This document shows positions 17,657-27,605 of a DNA stretch of 64,000 bases, in pieces. The DNA is from Lysinibacillus louembei (GTDB lineage Bacteria > Bacillota > Bacilli > Bacillales_A > Planococcaceae). Below the pieces are notes generated by a model, which saw only the letters and a program-made list of their open reading frames with translations, did no database searches and had not been told where the DNA came from. Within the stretch, counting starts at the first letter, position 1, and each line of letters begins with the position of its first letter. The stretch lies in NCBI RefSeq assembly GCF_033880585.1, contig NZ_CP137624.1, positions 2,100,001-2,164,000 of the forward strand, given 5' to 3'. The position numbers and the translations under genes were made by a program.

Positions 17657-19333
17657 CTAGAAAAATGAGGCTGGGACATAAATAGTTCTAGTCCATACAA
17701 AAAATCGAAATCGCATCAGGTGATTTCGATTTTTTGATGTGTGAAAGGAAGAACTGGAAGAAGATTTCCTCTTCCACCTATACTTTCGTAGATTCACGGC
17801 CATCAAAGCGAAGCCGATTTCGTTTTCCACCTTCGATTGACCACGAACCGAAAAGCGAGTAAAACCTAAATTAGCCTTCAGACAGCCAAAAACTGGTTCT
17901 ACATCTACTTTTCGTTGACGGTAGAGAGTTCCTGCTTTGGCTTCTGAAAGCTTTGTACGTACATATGCTTTTTGTTGTTCCCAGTTTTCATTTACCTTGA
18001 TTTTCCGTGACTTGCCTTCTTGGGCTTTCGTACATTTCTCTCGAAATGGACAACCGGTACAGTCTTCGCATTCATAGATACGAAACGTTCGTTGGAATCC
18101 TTCTTTGTCTTCTTGTGTTGACTCATAGCGGAACGTTACTTTTTGCTGGTATGGACAGATATAGGTATCCAACTCTTCATCATACATCCAGTTACTTGTT
18201 CGGAAGGGGTCTTGTTGGTATTTTTTGCTTTGCTCTTTTCGATAATGCGTATAGGGAATCACAGGTTCACACTTTCGGTTGTTTCGTACATCTTCATAGT
18301 TTGGCTCACTACCATAGCCGGCATCGGCTACGATATGTTGTGGCAATTGAAAATAGCGTCTCTCGATTTCATCCAAGAAGGGAATCAACGTTTTCGTATC
18401 CGTTGGATTCGCATAAATGCCATAAGCCAATGTGTACTGTCCCTCTGTCGCAATTTGTAAATTGTAGCCCGCTTTTAATTGGCCATTTTGCATGTAGTCA
18501 TCCTTCATGCGCATAAAAGTTGCATCAGGGTCTGTTTTGGCATAGCTATTCCGTTTGCCGAAAATCGCAAAATCTCGTTCATATTTCTGTTTGCGGGTGA
18601 TCCACTCGTTTACTTGCTTCCATTGTTGTTTCGGTGTTTTTCGTTCACTTCGTAGCTGCTTTCGCTCTTGTGCCTTTTCGGATTGCTCGATTCTTTCTGT
18701 ATAGTCGGCTACGACTTCTTCTAATTTTTCTGCCACCTGCTTTAATTCAGTGATGGACAGCTGCGTTTCCACTTCTTGTTCGATGGCTGGTATAATTTGT
18801 TGTTGCAGTAATTCCTCATACAGCTGGTTTGATTTTTCCACCAAACTCGCTTCATATTTTTCAATCGAACGTTTCCACACAAAGGTGAATTTGTTCGCAG
18901 TTGCTTCGATTTTCGTGCCGTCAATAAAAATGGCTTCTTGCGCAATCAGGTCCTCCTTCACCAGTTGACAACGGAATTGCACGAAACATTGACGAAGCAA
19001 TTCCTTTGTCAATGGGTGAACACGGAAACGATTGATGGTACGGTAACTTGGTTGATAGCCTTGCGCAAGCCACATCATACGAAGGCTATCTTTCGTCAGG
19101 TCTTCAATTCGGCGACCAGAGAACGCTGATTGGGTATAGCCACATAAAATGAGCTTGAGCATCATACGTGGGTGATAGGCTGGACAGCCGGTTTGTTGCA
19201 GAAAAGGAGCGAAAGCTTCTGTGGGGATACTTTCCACTAATTGATGAATAGAGAAGGCGATATCGTGTTCTTGTAATTTTATTTCAACATCCAGCGGTAA
19301 AACTAATTGATTCATGTTATAATCTTTAAACAT
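17657..19333 (-). CDS. IS1182-type transposase, copy 1
   Basis: 558 residues. N-terminal DUF772-like helix-turn-helix region (FAPFLQQTGCPAYHPRMML to GRRIEDL), DDE-type catalytic blocks FIDGTKIEATANKFTFVW and VADAGYGSEPNYE, a cysteine cluster CEDCTGCPFREKC, and the closing VEPVFGCLKANLGFTRF with VENEIGFALMAVNLRKY. Start ATG at 19333 follows an AGAAAGAAGGATCCTT leader. The frame does not stop inside the element: it passes through the terminator hairpin and the terminal repeat, and ends at a TAG in the flanking DNA (PASFF-stop). The protein is identical to copy 2 up to that point. Confidence 0.93.
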   Translation of the reverse strand: MFKDYNMNQLVLPLDVEIKLQEHDIAFSIHQLVESIPTEAFAPFLQQTGCPAYHPRMMLKLILCGYTQSAFSGRRIEDLTKDSLRMMWLAQGYQPSYRTINRFRVHPLTKELLRQCFVQFRCQLVKEDLIAQEAIFIDGTKIEATANKFTFVWKRSIEKYEASLVEKSNQLYEELLQQQIIPAIEQEVETQLSITELKQVAEKLEEVVADYTERIEQSEKAQERKQLRSERKTPKQQWKQVNEWITRKQKYERDFAIFGKRNSYAKTDPDATFMRMKDDYMQNGQLKAGYNLQIATEGQYTLAYGIYANPTDTKTLIPFLDEIERRYFQLPQHIVADAGYGSEPNYEDVRNNRKCEPVIPYTHYRKEQSKKYQQDPFRTSNWMYDEELDTYICPYQQKVTFRYESTQEDKEGFQRTFRIYECEDCTGCPFREKCTKAQEGKSRKIKVNENWEQQKAYVRTKLSEAKAGTLYRQRKVDVEPVFGCLKANLGFTRFSVRGQSKVENEIGFALMAVNLRKYRWKRKSSSSSSFHTSKNRNHLMRFRFFVWTRTIYVPASFF

Positions 19334-19487
19334 AAGGATCCTTCTTTCTGTATAATTTGGTTATGGTGACTTAATTTTATCAGAAGTGATCCTTATTTTT
19401 TATGAAAAAATTGAAAGCCGGTGAAATTTTACTGATGGTAAAATTTCACCGGCTTTTTAATTTAGAGGTGGGTTTTGTCCCAGCCTC
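17667..19487 (-). mobile_element. IS1182-type insertion sequence, copy 1
   Basis: About 1.82 kb, bounded by GAGGCTGGGACA at the left and TGTCCCAGCCTC at the right. It carries one transposase on the minus strand, a leader hairpin (AAAGCCGGTGAAATTTTAC with its complement) and a terminator hairpin (AAAAAATCGAAATC / GATTTCGATTTTTT). Flanks are AAAAAT on the left and ATTTTT on the right: an A/T palindrome, not a direct target duplication. Its right end forms two bases of the stop codon of the neighbouring regulator gene. A second copy in opposite orientation is at 37648. Family assignment rests on transposase layout. Confidence 0.92.
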
Positions 19488-20787
19488 ATTTTTGTGATAC
19501 AAATCGATACACTTTACGTGGTCTTCCTTTAGCATGGTGCGTAGATTCTCCTACACATTCAATTAGGCCTGCCTTGCTTAAATTCGTAACGATGCGCCTT
19601 GCGTTGCGATTTTCCATAGCTAAATGGTTCGTTAAATCTAGTGTTGTAAAATGCTCTGTGCCTAGTTTTAAAAGTAATGCTTGAATACGATTATATGTCC
19701 GCATGCTAATATTGGCTTCCTTTAAAGCTTCTAGCGATGGTGTATTCAATAATTTATTCGTGTACACAAGCTCTCGGCTATGCCCGAAATGCTCAACTAT
19801 CGTTCCATCCTCCTGCATAATAAATAGCTCATGCTGTTCATGGTGGCGAGAGTGTTGGTTAGCAGTTGCTGCATTCATTTCGGCTGCTAAGGCGGTTTCG
19901 CCATAGCCGATGCCTGCAATAATATGCTTATTAGCTAATAGCTTAAGCTCTTGAATTTTTTGACGCACAATTGAAAAGTTTTTTTCGATGGCGCCACGGG
20001 TACTAAAAATAATGTAGCGATGCTCACCTTGCTCTGTTAAAAAACCGTCGATATGCTCGCTTAAATTAATTAATATTTCCTTTATTTGTAGCGCTAAATA
20101 TTGCTGTGTGTATGGACGAATGGGGGAAATTTCCGCCTCAATTTCTTCCATTGTAATAATACAAATACCAATTTGCGTATCTTTGAAGAACGAGGTTTTT
20201 ATTTTTTCCTCTAGCACTTTACAAGCATGAAGAATTTCTGAATGGCTAATTGAATACCAATAAACGGGAATTCCTATTTGCTGTAGCGCTGTATAAACTG
20301 CCTCGAAGCTTGTAATGGCACCACATGTTTTGCCTTCCTCCCATAGCATTTTATGAAAGGTGACAAGCTCAGCCAATGTTGTCTTCGTATCATAAATTTT
20401 TAAATAGATTTGAGAGGATGCAATATTCAGCTGTGTGAGCGCATCGTCTACTGCCTGCTTGGATAGTTCATCAATGCTTAGTTGCTGCAAAAATATATTG
20501 GAATGATGTGCAACCTCTAAAAAAGCTTTATATAAGCTTGCTTCATTATTTTGAATTGGTATTAAATAGTCATCTGTTTGCAAATATTCCTTTGCGATGG
20601 CATAAGGCAGCTGACCTGTTGGAAACCAAAAGTCGACCTCATGGTCGTGTGCTTGAATAATTTGTTTTGTTTCTTGAAAGCTTTTATAAGGCAATGCAAT
20701 AAAATGTGCTTTTAGGTTTAAATTTTGTGCAAGTGAGATGACTTTATGCACAGATGTTGTAGAGCCGATTACACCAACTGTAAACAT
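19486..20787 (-). CDS. Putative transcriptional regulator with C-terminal winged helix
   Basis: 433 residues. The N-terminal half (MFTVGVIGSTTSVHKVISLA...) looks like a sensory or response-type alpha/beta domain. The middle (about 215-315, IGICIITMEEIEAEIS to AGIGYGETALAAEMNA) resembles a degenerate nucleotide-cyclase-like fold. The last 80 residues have a helix-turn-helix (FTTLDLTNHLAMENRNARRI and KAGLIECVGE). I do not recognise the family. The ATG at 20787 is favoured, with AGGAGG six bases upstream. The TGA stop is formed partly by IS copy 1. If the IS is removed and the flanks joined, the frame would continue about eleven residues, so a short C-terminal truncation is possible. Confidence 0.65.
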   Translation of the reverse strand: MFTVGVIGSTTSVHKVISLAQNLNLKAHFIALPYKSFQETKQIIQAHDHEVDFWFPTGQLPYAIAKEYLQTDDYLIPIQNNEASLYKAFLEVAHHSNIFLQQLSIDELSKQAVDDALTQLNIASSQIYLKIYDTKTTLAELVTFHKMLWEEGKTCGAITSFEAVYTALQQIGIPVYWYSISHSEILHACKVLEEKIKTSFFKDTQIGICIITMEEIEAEISPIRPYTQQYLALQIKEILINLSEHIDGFLTEQGEHRYIIFSTRGAIEKNFSIVRQKIQELKLLANKHIIAGIGYGETALAAEMNAATANQHSRHHEQHELFIMQEDGTIVEHFGHSRELVYTNKLLNTPSLEALKEANISMRTYNRIQALLLKLGTEHFTTLDLTNHLAMENRNARRIVTNLSKAGLIECVGESTHHAKGRPRKVYRFVSQK

Positions 20788-20804
20788 CACATGCCTCCTT
20801 TTTC

Positions 20805-21338
20805 CTAACCTTCAAACGCATCTGAATAACGAACAGTACCTTGTACGTTTTGGAGTGCATTCGGTACTAATTCAAGCGCCATGAAAATTTCACTTGGCAC
20901 TTCAAATGGAGCGAAAATATTCCATTCTCGGGCTTGACGGAAGCCGAATTTAGGATAGTATGCTGCATGTCCTAAAACGATGACAGATTGCTGCCCAATG
21001 TCCGCAGCTTTTTGTAATACTTCTTTAATTAATTGACTGCCAATTCCTTTGTTTTGAAATAACGGTAAAACAGATACGGGTGCAAGCGCTAAAGAATCAA
21101 CCGATTTTTCGCCATCCTCAATCGTAATTTTCGATAGTAAAATATGGCCGATAATTTGATCGTCATAATCAACTGCGACTAACGAAAGCTCAGGAATAAA
21201 AGCGGAGGATTGGCGGATGCGCTGGACAAGGAAATGCTCCTTTTGGTCGCTCATATCTTCATCTAAAAAAGCTTGACGTATTACATCCTCCGTTATTTTA
21301 TAATCAGCGGGACGCTCTTGTCGAATTGAAAAGTTCAT
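20805..21338 (-). CDS. GNAT family N-acetyltransferase (YhbS-like)
   Basis: 177 residues. The acetyl-CoA-binding motif A is LAPVSVLPLFQNKGIGSQLIKEVL; the following segments SVIVLGHAAYYPKFGFRQA and APFEVPSEIFMALELV match the YhbS-type group (COG3153). Lies 17 bases upstream of the regulator gene on the same strand, so the two may form an operon. The substrate is unknown. Confidence 0.88.
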   Translation of the reverse strand: MNFSIRQERPADYKITEDVIRQAFLDEDMSDQKEHFLVQRIRQSSAFIPELSLVAVDYDDQIIGHILLSKITIEDGEKSVDSLALAPVSVLPLFQNKGIGSQLIKEVLQKAADIGQQSVIVLGHAAYYPKFGFRQAREWNIFAPFEVPSEIFMALELVPNALQNVQGTVRYSDAFEG

Positions 21339-21880
21339 ACTATAAAATCTCCTTAATAAAATTCACTATACTAATTATGCACTATATTTGACCGTACTTC
21401 TATAATAATATACAATTTCTCATATTAAGCTGGTGAAAACAGCAACCGATTTGTTGCTCGCGCTTTGCGTTGTGTGCGAGTTGAAAAATTGAAACAACGC
21501 ACTTAACTAATAATCGATGAAACAAACTTGAAGGCTCAAAGCTAAATGTTTAAAGCACAAGGTTCAAGCATCAAAGCTCTTATTTTCTAAAGCTTAATCC
21601 TTAAAGCATAAAGCTCCTTCAAATCCAAGATGCAAGGTTAAGGTTATAACAAATCATGACCGGTTGACAGCCTCTTGGCAGCTATAATAGTGCAAATTTG
21701 TTCTAAAAAAGCAGTCCAAAATGGGCTGCTTTTTTAATTTGAAGCTAGATGCAAGAAAAAGGCTACATTACGATGTTACAAAAATACGAAAAATAGCATT
21801 TATTCAATCAATGCATCTATCTTTTTTATACTTGTACGATATACTTTATTCAAGATATTTTTTGATAGGAGCGTTATAAA
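21339..21880. other. Long intergenic region with AAAGC-rich degenerate repeats
   Basis: Divergent spacer between the GNAT gene and the phosphorelay operon. Around 21530-21640 the pentamer AAAGC recurs about eight times at irregular spacing. A TTGACA and a TATAAT near 21664-21688 are only 13 bases apart, too close for a standard promoter. A terminator-like hairpin lies at 21705-21735. No open frame or known RNA is recognised. Confidence 0.45.
21705..21735 (+). terminator. Terminator-like hairpin with no assigned gene
   Basis: AAAAAAGCAGTCC and GGGCTGCTTTTTT form a stem with a short loop and T-run, about 146 bases before the next start codon. It may end a small RNA or attenuate the downstream operon. 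Confidence 0.6.
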
Positions 21881-23509
21881 ATGGGAGCAGAAAAATACCA
21901 GCAAATGATGTATAAGCGCATGCAGACAAATTTTCTGAGGTGGAGAGAAAGGGAATCGATAAAGGAGAAGGAAGTATATGCTTTTTTGCATCAACTAAAA
22001 GGGACAGCAGGCTCAATTGGCTTACATGGTCTATCTGCTATTGCTACTGAAAAGCTGGTGAATTTAAGTGAAACGAGCGAGCTAGAATGGCTGAAGGAAC
22101 AATGGACAATGTATTTAAGCCCGCTCATCGAGGCACTTTCCTTTTATGAGACGAATCATCATTCAGGAGAAAATGTGGAAGTCGTTCAATCACTTGTCAA
22201 AAGCGATATGTCAAAAGAGTTTATATTAATTATTGATGATGATATGGTCTTTATCGCTTATTTAAAAAGTGCGCTAGAGAAAAAAGGATTTTCTGTCATC
22301 GTGGCACATAATGGAAAGCGGGGGATAGAGCTTATTTATGAAGTGCAGCCTGCGCTCGTCTTTTTAGACATTGCATTGCCAGACATTGATGGCTTTTCCA
22401 TTTTAAACAGCATTAAAAAAATTAAAAAGGACCGCACATTTATTGCGGTGATGAGTAGCTACCATAACAAGGAAAATCGCATTCGTGCTTATGCATTAGG
22501 TGCGATGGACTTTGTGTCAAAGCCGATTGATGAAGATATTTTATTTGCCTATGTGACGAATCGTCTTGCATATCGAAAAGAGCTAGAATATGCCATTGTC
22601 ATTGATGAATTAACACAGGTTTATAATCGCAAGCATTTCGAAGGAAAATTGAAAATACTCATTGAGCGATATAAAAAAATAGGCGAAATGTTCACTGTAG
22701 CTATTATTGATTTAGATTTCTTTAAAAAGGTTAATGACACATATGGACATTTAATTGGTGATGAAGTATTAAAAGGCTTCGCGGTGCTTGTAAAGGAATT
22801 AAAGCGTGAACAAGATATTTTATGCCGATATGGTGGCGAAGAATTTGTGTTACTAATGCCAAATACGGAAGTGGATGAAGCGTATTTACTTGTGGAAAAA
22901 ATCCGTCAAGCAATGGAGCAAAAAGCATTTATAGCAAATGATACTATGTTTCATGTCACATTTTCCTCAGGGTTAATGGGTGTTAATGAGCATTATATGC
23001 ATTCGAAAAAGCTATTAGAGGCAGCTGACCGAGCGCTTTATGCAGCGAAAACGACAGGAAGAAATCGGGCGGTATGCTTTGATCTATCTATTGAGTATAT
23101 GAAAAAGCAAAAGCAAATCAAAGTAATTGTGATTGATGATGTATATATTATTCGCGATATGCTTACAAAGCATTTTGAGGAGCTTGCTCAACATGATGAA
23201 GCCATTGCAGAAGTAGCTGCATTTAACGACGGCTTCACATTTTTATATTCAGGCTGGTACGATGAAAACTATAAATACATTATTTTATTAGATTGGATGC
23301 TACCAAATATAAGCGGTATTGAGGTGCTGAAAAAGATTCGTGCAAATTATTCATCGAAGGAAGTAATTGTGTCAATGCTGACTGGTCAAACAGGTGAAAA
23401 ATATGTGCTAGAGGCATTTCAAAACGGTGCGGATGATTATATTCGTAAGCCATTCCAAATTGCTGATGTGTCATCACGCATCCTGCGCTTAGCAGAGCGT
23501 ATTTTTTAG
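21881..23509 (+). CDS. Hpt-REC-GGDEF-REC hybrid signalling protein
   Basis: 542 residues. Domain order: an Hpt-like helical domain with HQLKGTAGS (phospho-accepting H37), a first receiver with D163 in FLDIALPDIDGF, a GGDEF diguanylate cyclase with intact GGEEF (318-322) and IIDLDFFKKVND, and a second receiver with D471 in LLDWMLPNISG. It should make cyclic di-GMP under phosphorelay control. First gene of a three-gene cluster with a stand-alone receiver and a hybrid kinase; the separate Hpt, receiver and kinase modules together can form a complete relay. The start ATG follows GATAGGAGCG. Confidence 0.9.
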   Translation: MGAEKYQQMMYKRMQTNFLRWRERESIKEKEVYAFLHQLKGTAGSIGLHGLSAIATEKLVNLSETSELEWLKEQWTMYLSPLIEALSFYETNHHSGENVEVVQSLVKSDMSKEFILIIDDDMVFIAYLKSALEKKGFSVIVAHNGKRGIELIYEVQPALVFLDIALPDIDGFSILNSIKKIKKDRTFIAVMSSYHNKENRIRAYALGAMDFVSKPIDEDILFAYVTNRLAYRKELEYAIVIDELTQVYNRKHFEGKLKILIERYKKIGEMFTVAIIDLDFFKKVNDTYGHLIGDEVLKGFAVLVKELKREQDILCRYGGEEFVLLMPNTEVDEAYLLVEKIRQAMEQKAFIANDTMFHVTFSSGLMGVNEHYMHSKKLLEAADRALYAAKTTGRNRAVCFDLSIEYMKKQKQIKVIVIDDVYIIRDMLTKHFEELAQHDEAIAEVAAFNDGFTFLYSGWYDENYKYIILLDWMLPNISGIEVLKKIRANYSSKEVIVSMLTGQTGEKYVLEAFQNGADDYIRKPFQIADVSSRILRLAERIF

Positions 23510-23520
23510 GGGGTATAATT

Positions 23521-23886
23521 ATGGCAAAAATTTTAGTCGTAGATGATGAAGAAATTTTACGCATGTTAATTCGAGATACGCTAGAGGATATGGGCTATGA
23601 AATTGATGAGGCAGAGGATGGGCCAAGCGCTTTGCAAAAGCTAGAGGAAGCAAGCTATGATGTAATGCTACTCGACTATATGATGCCAAACTTAACAGGT
23701 ATTGAAGTCATTGATAATTTGCCATCAAATGTAAGGGAGCAGCTAATAATCATTATGCTAACAGCAAAATCGCAAGAGGCAGATAAGCAACGGGTGTTTG
23801 AAAAAGGGGTCGATTATTTTATGTCGAAGCCATTTAGTCCAATGAAGTTAGCGGAGTTAGTAGAGGAGGCTTTAAATGCCAAATGA
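23521..23886 (+). CDS. Single-domain response regulator (CheY-like)
   Basis: 121 residues, one receiver domain only: acidic pair DDE at 8-10, phosphorylated D52 in LLDYMMPNLTGIEV, conserved Thr in MLTAKSQ and Lys in SKPFSP. With no output domain it probably acts as a phosphate shuttle or by protein contact within the relay formed with its two neighbours. Starts 11 bases after the upstream gene (GGGGGTATAATTATG), and its end overlaps the kinase gene by 11 bases. Confidence 0.93.
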   Translation: MAKILVVDDEEILRMLIRDTLEDMGYEIDEAEDGPSALQKLEEASYDVMLLDYMMPNLTGIEVIDNLPSNVREQLIIIMLTAKSQEADKQRVFEKGVDYFMSKPFSPMKLAELVEEALNAK

Positions 23887-26713
23887 ATCTACTATATTGA
23901 AAAAGAGCATTCGCAAGCAATTTCTTCACACTTTCTTGCTTTTAACGAGTATTTTTTTACTATTTATTTTAGTATTTTATTTTTTAACAAATGCTCGTAA
24001 CCAAGCTTTGGAGGAGCAGCAGGAAGCAATGATGGAGAAGGTTATTATTATCGATGGGCTGTCAGATATTTTTCATGACATTTTTTTTCGCGCTCGAGGC
24101 TACTATTCGTTTAAAAATGAGCAGGAATTACAACTGTTATATGAGGACTTAGACTTCTTAGATGAACAATTGAGAAAATATGGAAACATGGAACTGTCAG
24201 CTGATGAACGTGCTTTATATGACGAGTTGAATGAGTTTGCTGCAAATTATCGTGCCAACATCTTGCCAACAGCGATTTCCTATGTGCAGGCAGATGATTA
24301 TGAGTCGCTTCGCAATTTATCAAATAGTGGAGCTAATGATGTGGTGAATCGGCTTGTCAGCTATACAAAATCCTATAAAGTGCAAACGAATGAGGAGTTA
24401 AATAATTTATTTCGAAAGACCATTCATAGAGTAGAAAATATCGCCTTGTTCTCTTTCTTGTTAAGTATAGGCATCATTCTATTGATTGGCTTTATTACAC
24501 ATCGAGTAACGAAAAAATTAATTAGCCCAATTGAACAATTGACAGCAGCAACAAATGCCTTTGCAGAGGGAAGGCCTTTCGCTGTGAAAAAATTGGAAAA
24601 AATGAATGATGAATTAGGTGTGTTAGCAAATGCCTTTATCAATATGACAAAATCAATTCAAGATAAGGAGGAGGAGCTAACAACACAAAATGAAGAGCTG
24701 TTAATGCAGCAGGATGAATTGCAGGAAAACCAATTACAGCTCCAGCGCTCATTAAATCAGCTTGAAAAATATAATCAGCTAAATCATGCTTTAACTTTTA
24801 CATTGAATAAGCAGCAGCTTGTCGAAAACCTGCATAATTATTTAAATGATGTATATCGCTTTGATGCGAGTATTTTAATGTGGCTTGAGGGAGATGTGCA
24901 GGATGCAAAAGGCTTAGCAGCTAGCTATGCCGCTGAAAGAATGCATAGCTTAGATGCTAATAAGCTGACACGTCTGGAGGAGGAGAAGTCATTTATTATT
25001 AAACGTGAGGTAGATGAGCTGGCACGTGGCATAGCTCAAACTCCGTATTATGCTTATGATATGTATGCATCCATTGTGAATGCACAAGGGAAGCTTGTAG
25101 CAGTTTTAATGGCAACTCGCGAAGGGCATAACTTTGCGGAGGATGAACAAAATGAGCTGAATGGCTTGCTGAAACGTGTATCGATTGCCTTTGATCGTAT
25201 TTTAATGTATGAAGAGGTTGAGCGCTCAAGGCAGCTAAGTAAAAATATTATTGAAACAATTAATGAAGGCTTGCACCTTGTTTCAAGTGAGGGCGATACA
25301 TTATTAATTAACCATGCATTTGAACAAATAATGATCATGCCACAAACAGAGCAGCCATTTATGAAAAAGGTATGGCTACAAAATTTTGAGCTACTTTGCA
25401 AGGAGCCACGACCATTGCTTGAGTTTTTTGAAAAGGCGATTGCGGAAAGCTTTGAGGATAAGCGAACATTGCGTTACGCATTAGCATTTGAGCAGGATAC
25501 GTTTGTAGAGGTGTATGCAACATGTCTATTTGAAGGTAACCAAAAAATTGGTACGATTTTTGTTCATCGCGATATTACGAAAGAATATGAAATTGACAAA
25601 ATGAAATCAGAGCTTGTAAGCACAGTAAGTCACGAATTGCGCACACCACTTTCCAGCATACTCGGTTTTACAGAGCTACTTTTAACAAAAACGTTAAAGC
25701 CTGAGCGTCAGCAAAAATATGTTGAAACGATTCATAAGGAGGCGCAGCGCCTGACGAATTTGATTAATGATTTCCTAGATTTGCAGCGAATGGAGTCGGG
25801 CAGACAGCAATATGTGATGAAGCCATTGCAAGTAAATGAAATTGCAATGGATGTAATTAATCGTTTTCAGCATGAAAAGAATCACCATATTCATTTAATT
25901 GATAAAGCACGCAATGTTATTGTAAAGGCAGACGAGGAACGATTAATTCAAGTATTTTTAAATATTGTGAGCAATGCGATTAAATTTTCACCAAATGGTG
26001 GGGATGTGGCAATTTTACTGGAGAATAAAGAGCAAATGTTACAGGTTGCTATAAAGGATGAAGGAATCGGTATTGCAACAGCTGATTTATCCGATTTGTT
26101 CCAAAAATTTAAGCGCATTGATAATAGCGCTAGGCGGAAAATTGGTGGAACAGGACTTGGCTTAGCGATTTGCCGTGAAATTATTTCAATGCATAATGGC
26201 GATATTTGGATTGAGTCTGTGGAAGGAAAAGGGGCAACCGTGTACTTTACATTGCCATTAGATAATGAGTTAAGCATATTGGAGGAGCCTTCACATTTCT
26301 CAACTTCACAAGGTGCGAATGTTATGATTGTAGAAGATGATGCTAGCTTAGCCTTACTGTTATCAGAGGAATTAAAAAGTAAAGGCTTTACTGTTGTTTA
26401 TCACAATAATGTGCAAAGAGCATATGAAGAAGCATTAACTACACCATTTATCGGCATCGTTGTTGATTTAATGTTAAGCGATGAGATGAGCGGCTGGGAA
26501 TTGATTCAACAGTTGAAAGAAACAGAGCAAACAAGCAAAATTCCAATTGTTATTTCCTCAGCGTTAGATGAAGTGGAGGAGTTAGTGGAGAAATATGGGG
26601 TAGCAAAATATTTAACAAAGCCATATTCGCTAGAAGAGATTTCAAAGGCACTTGTACCATTCCTGATGTCGCAGGAAAATAAAGGCGATATTTTGTTCCC
26701 ACAAGAAGATTGA
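23876..26713 (+). CDS. Hybrid sensor histidine kinase (HAMP-GAF-PAS-HisKA-HATPase-REC)
   Basis: 945 residues. Membrane helix about 17-38, extracytoplasmic sensor to about 185, second helix about 188-208, HAMP, a coiled coil rich in Glu/Gln (about 260-300), a GAF-like domain (about 305-440), a PAS-like segment, then STVSHELRTPLSSILGF with H586, an ATPase domain (NIVSNAIKFSPNGG and GTGLGLAICREI), and a C-terminal receiver with D864. This is the input kinase of the operon, and the receiver allows relay through the Hpt domain of the first gene. The sensed signal is unknown. A terminator follows. Confidence 0.93.
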   Translation: MPNESTILKKSIRKQFLHTFLLLTSIFLLFILVFYFLTNARNQALEEQQEAMMEKVIIIDGLSDIFHDIFFRARGYYSFKNEQELQLLYEDLDFLDEQLRKYGNMELSADERALYDELNEFAANYRANILPTAISYVQADDYESLRNLSNSGANDVVNRLVSYTKSYKVQTNEELNNLFRKTIHRVENIALFSFLLSIGIILLIGFITHRVTKKLISPIEQLTAATNAFAEGRPFAVKKLEKMNDELGVLANAFINMTKSIQDKEEELTTQNEELLMQQDELQENQLQLQRSLNQLEKYNQLNHALTFTLNKQQLVENLHNYLNDVYRFDASILMWLEGDVQDAKGLAASYAAERMHSLDANKLTRLEEEKSFIIKREVDELARGIAQTPYYAYDMYASIVNAQGKLVAVLMATREGHNFAEDEQNELNGLLKRVSIAFDRILMYEEVERSRQLSKNIIETINEGLHLVSSEGDTLLINHAFEQIMIMPQTEQPFMKKVWLQNFELLCKEPRPLLEFFEKAIAESFEDKRTLRYALAFEQDTFVEVYATCLFEGNQKIGTIFVHRDITKEYEIDKMKSELVSTVSHELRTPLSSILGFTELLLTKTLKPERQQKYVETIHKEAQRLTNLINDFLDLQRMESGRQQYVMKPLQVNEIAMDVINRFQHEKNHHIHLIDKARNVIVKADEERLIQVFLNIVSNAIKFSPNGGDVAILLENKEQMLQVAIKDEGIGIATADLSDLFQKFKRIDNSARRKIGGTGLGLAICREIISMHNGDIWIESVEGKGATVYFTLPLDNELSILEEPSHFSTSQGANVMIVEDDASLALLLSEELKSKGFTVVYHNNVQRAYEEALTTPFIGIVVDLMLSDEMSGWELIQQLKETEQTSKIPIVISSALDEVEELVEKYGVAKYLTKPYSLEEISKALVPFLMSQENKGDILFPQED

Positions 26714-26719
26714 TTGTAA

Positions 26720-26762
26720 GAAGGCTGTCCGGAAAGATATTATCTTTTCAGACGGCCTTTTG
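26720..26762. terminator. Bidirectional terminator
   Basis: Imperfect stem AAGGCTGTCCGGAAAGATA / TATCTTTTCAGACGGCCTT with a T-run. It separates the kinase operon from the convergent collagen-like gene. Confidence 0.85.
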
Positions 26763-26763
26763 T

Positions 26764-27460
<697 letters not shown>

Positions 27461-27605
27461 TAAATTCCTCCTCCCTATTATGTCGTTTAAATTAACTTAT
27501 TCGCATGATTTAACAAGGAGGCGGACAAAGAAACTATATTTGTTAAAAAGCTCTTCATAAAATAGATAACGATCGTATGTATAAAATAGGGAGGGGGGAT
27601 AATTA

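Noticed and set aside
18007-18516. Plus-strand frame of 169 residues inside IS copy 1
   Set aside because: Antisense shadow of the transposase; the same shadow appears in copy 2.
21664-21688. TTGACA followed by TATAAT as a sigma-A promoter for a small RNA
   Set aside because: Spacing is only 13 bases, and the terminator follows within about 45 bases, too short for a convincing RNA gene.
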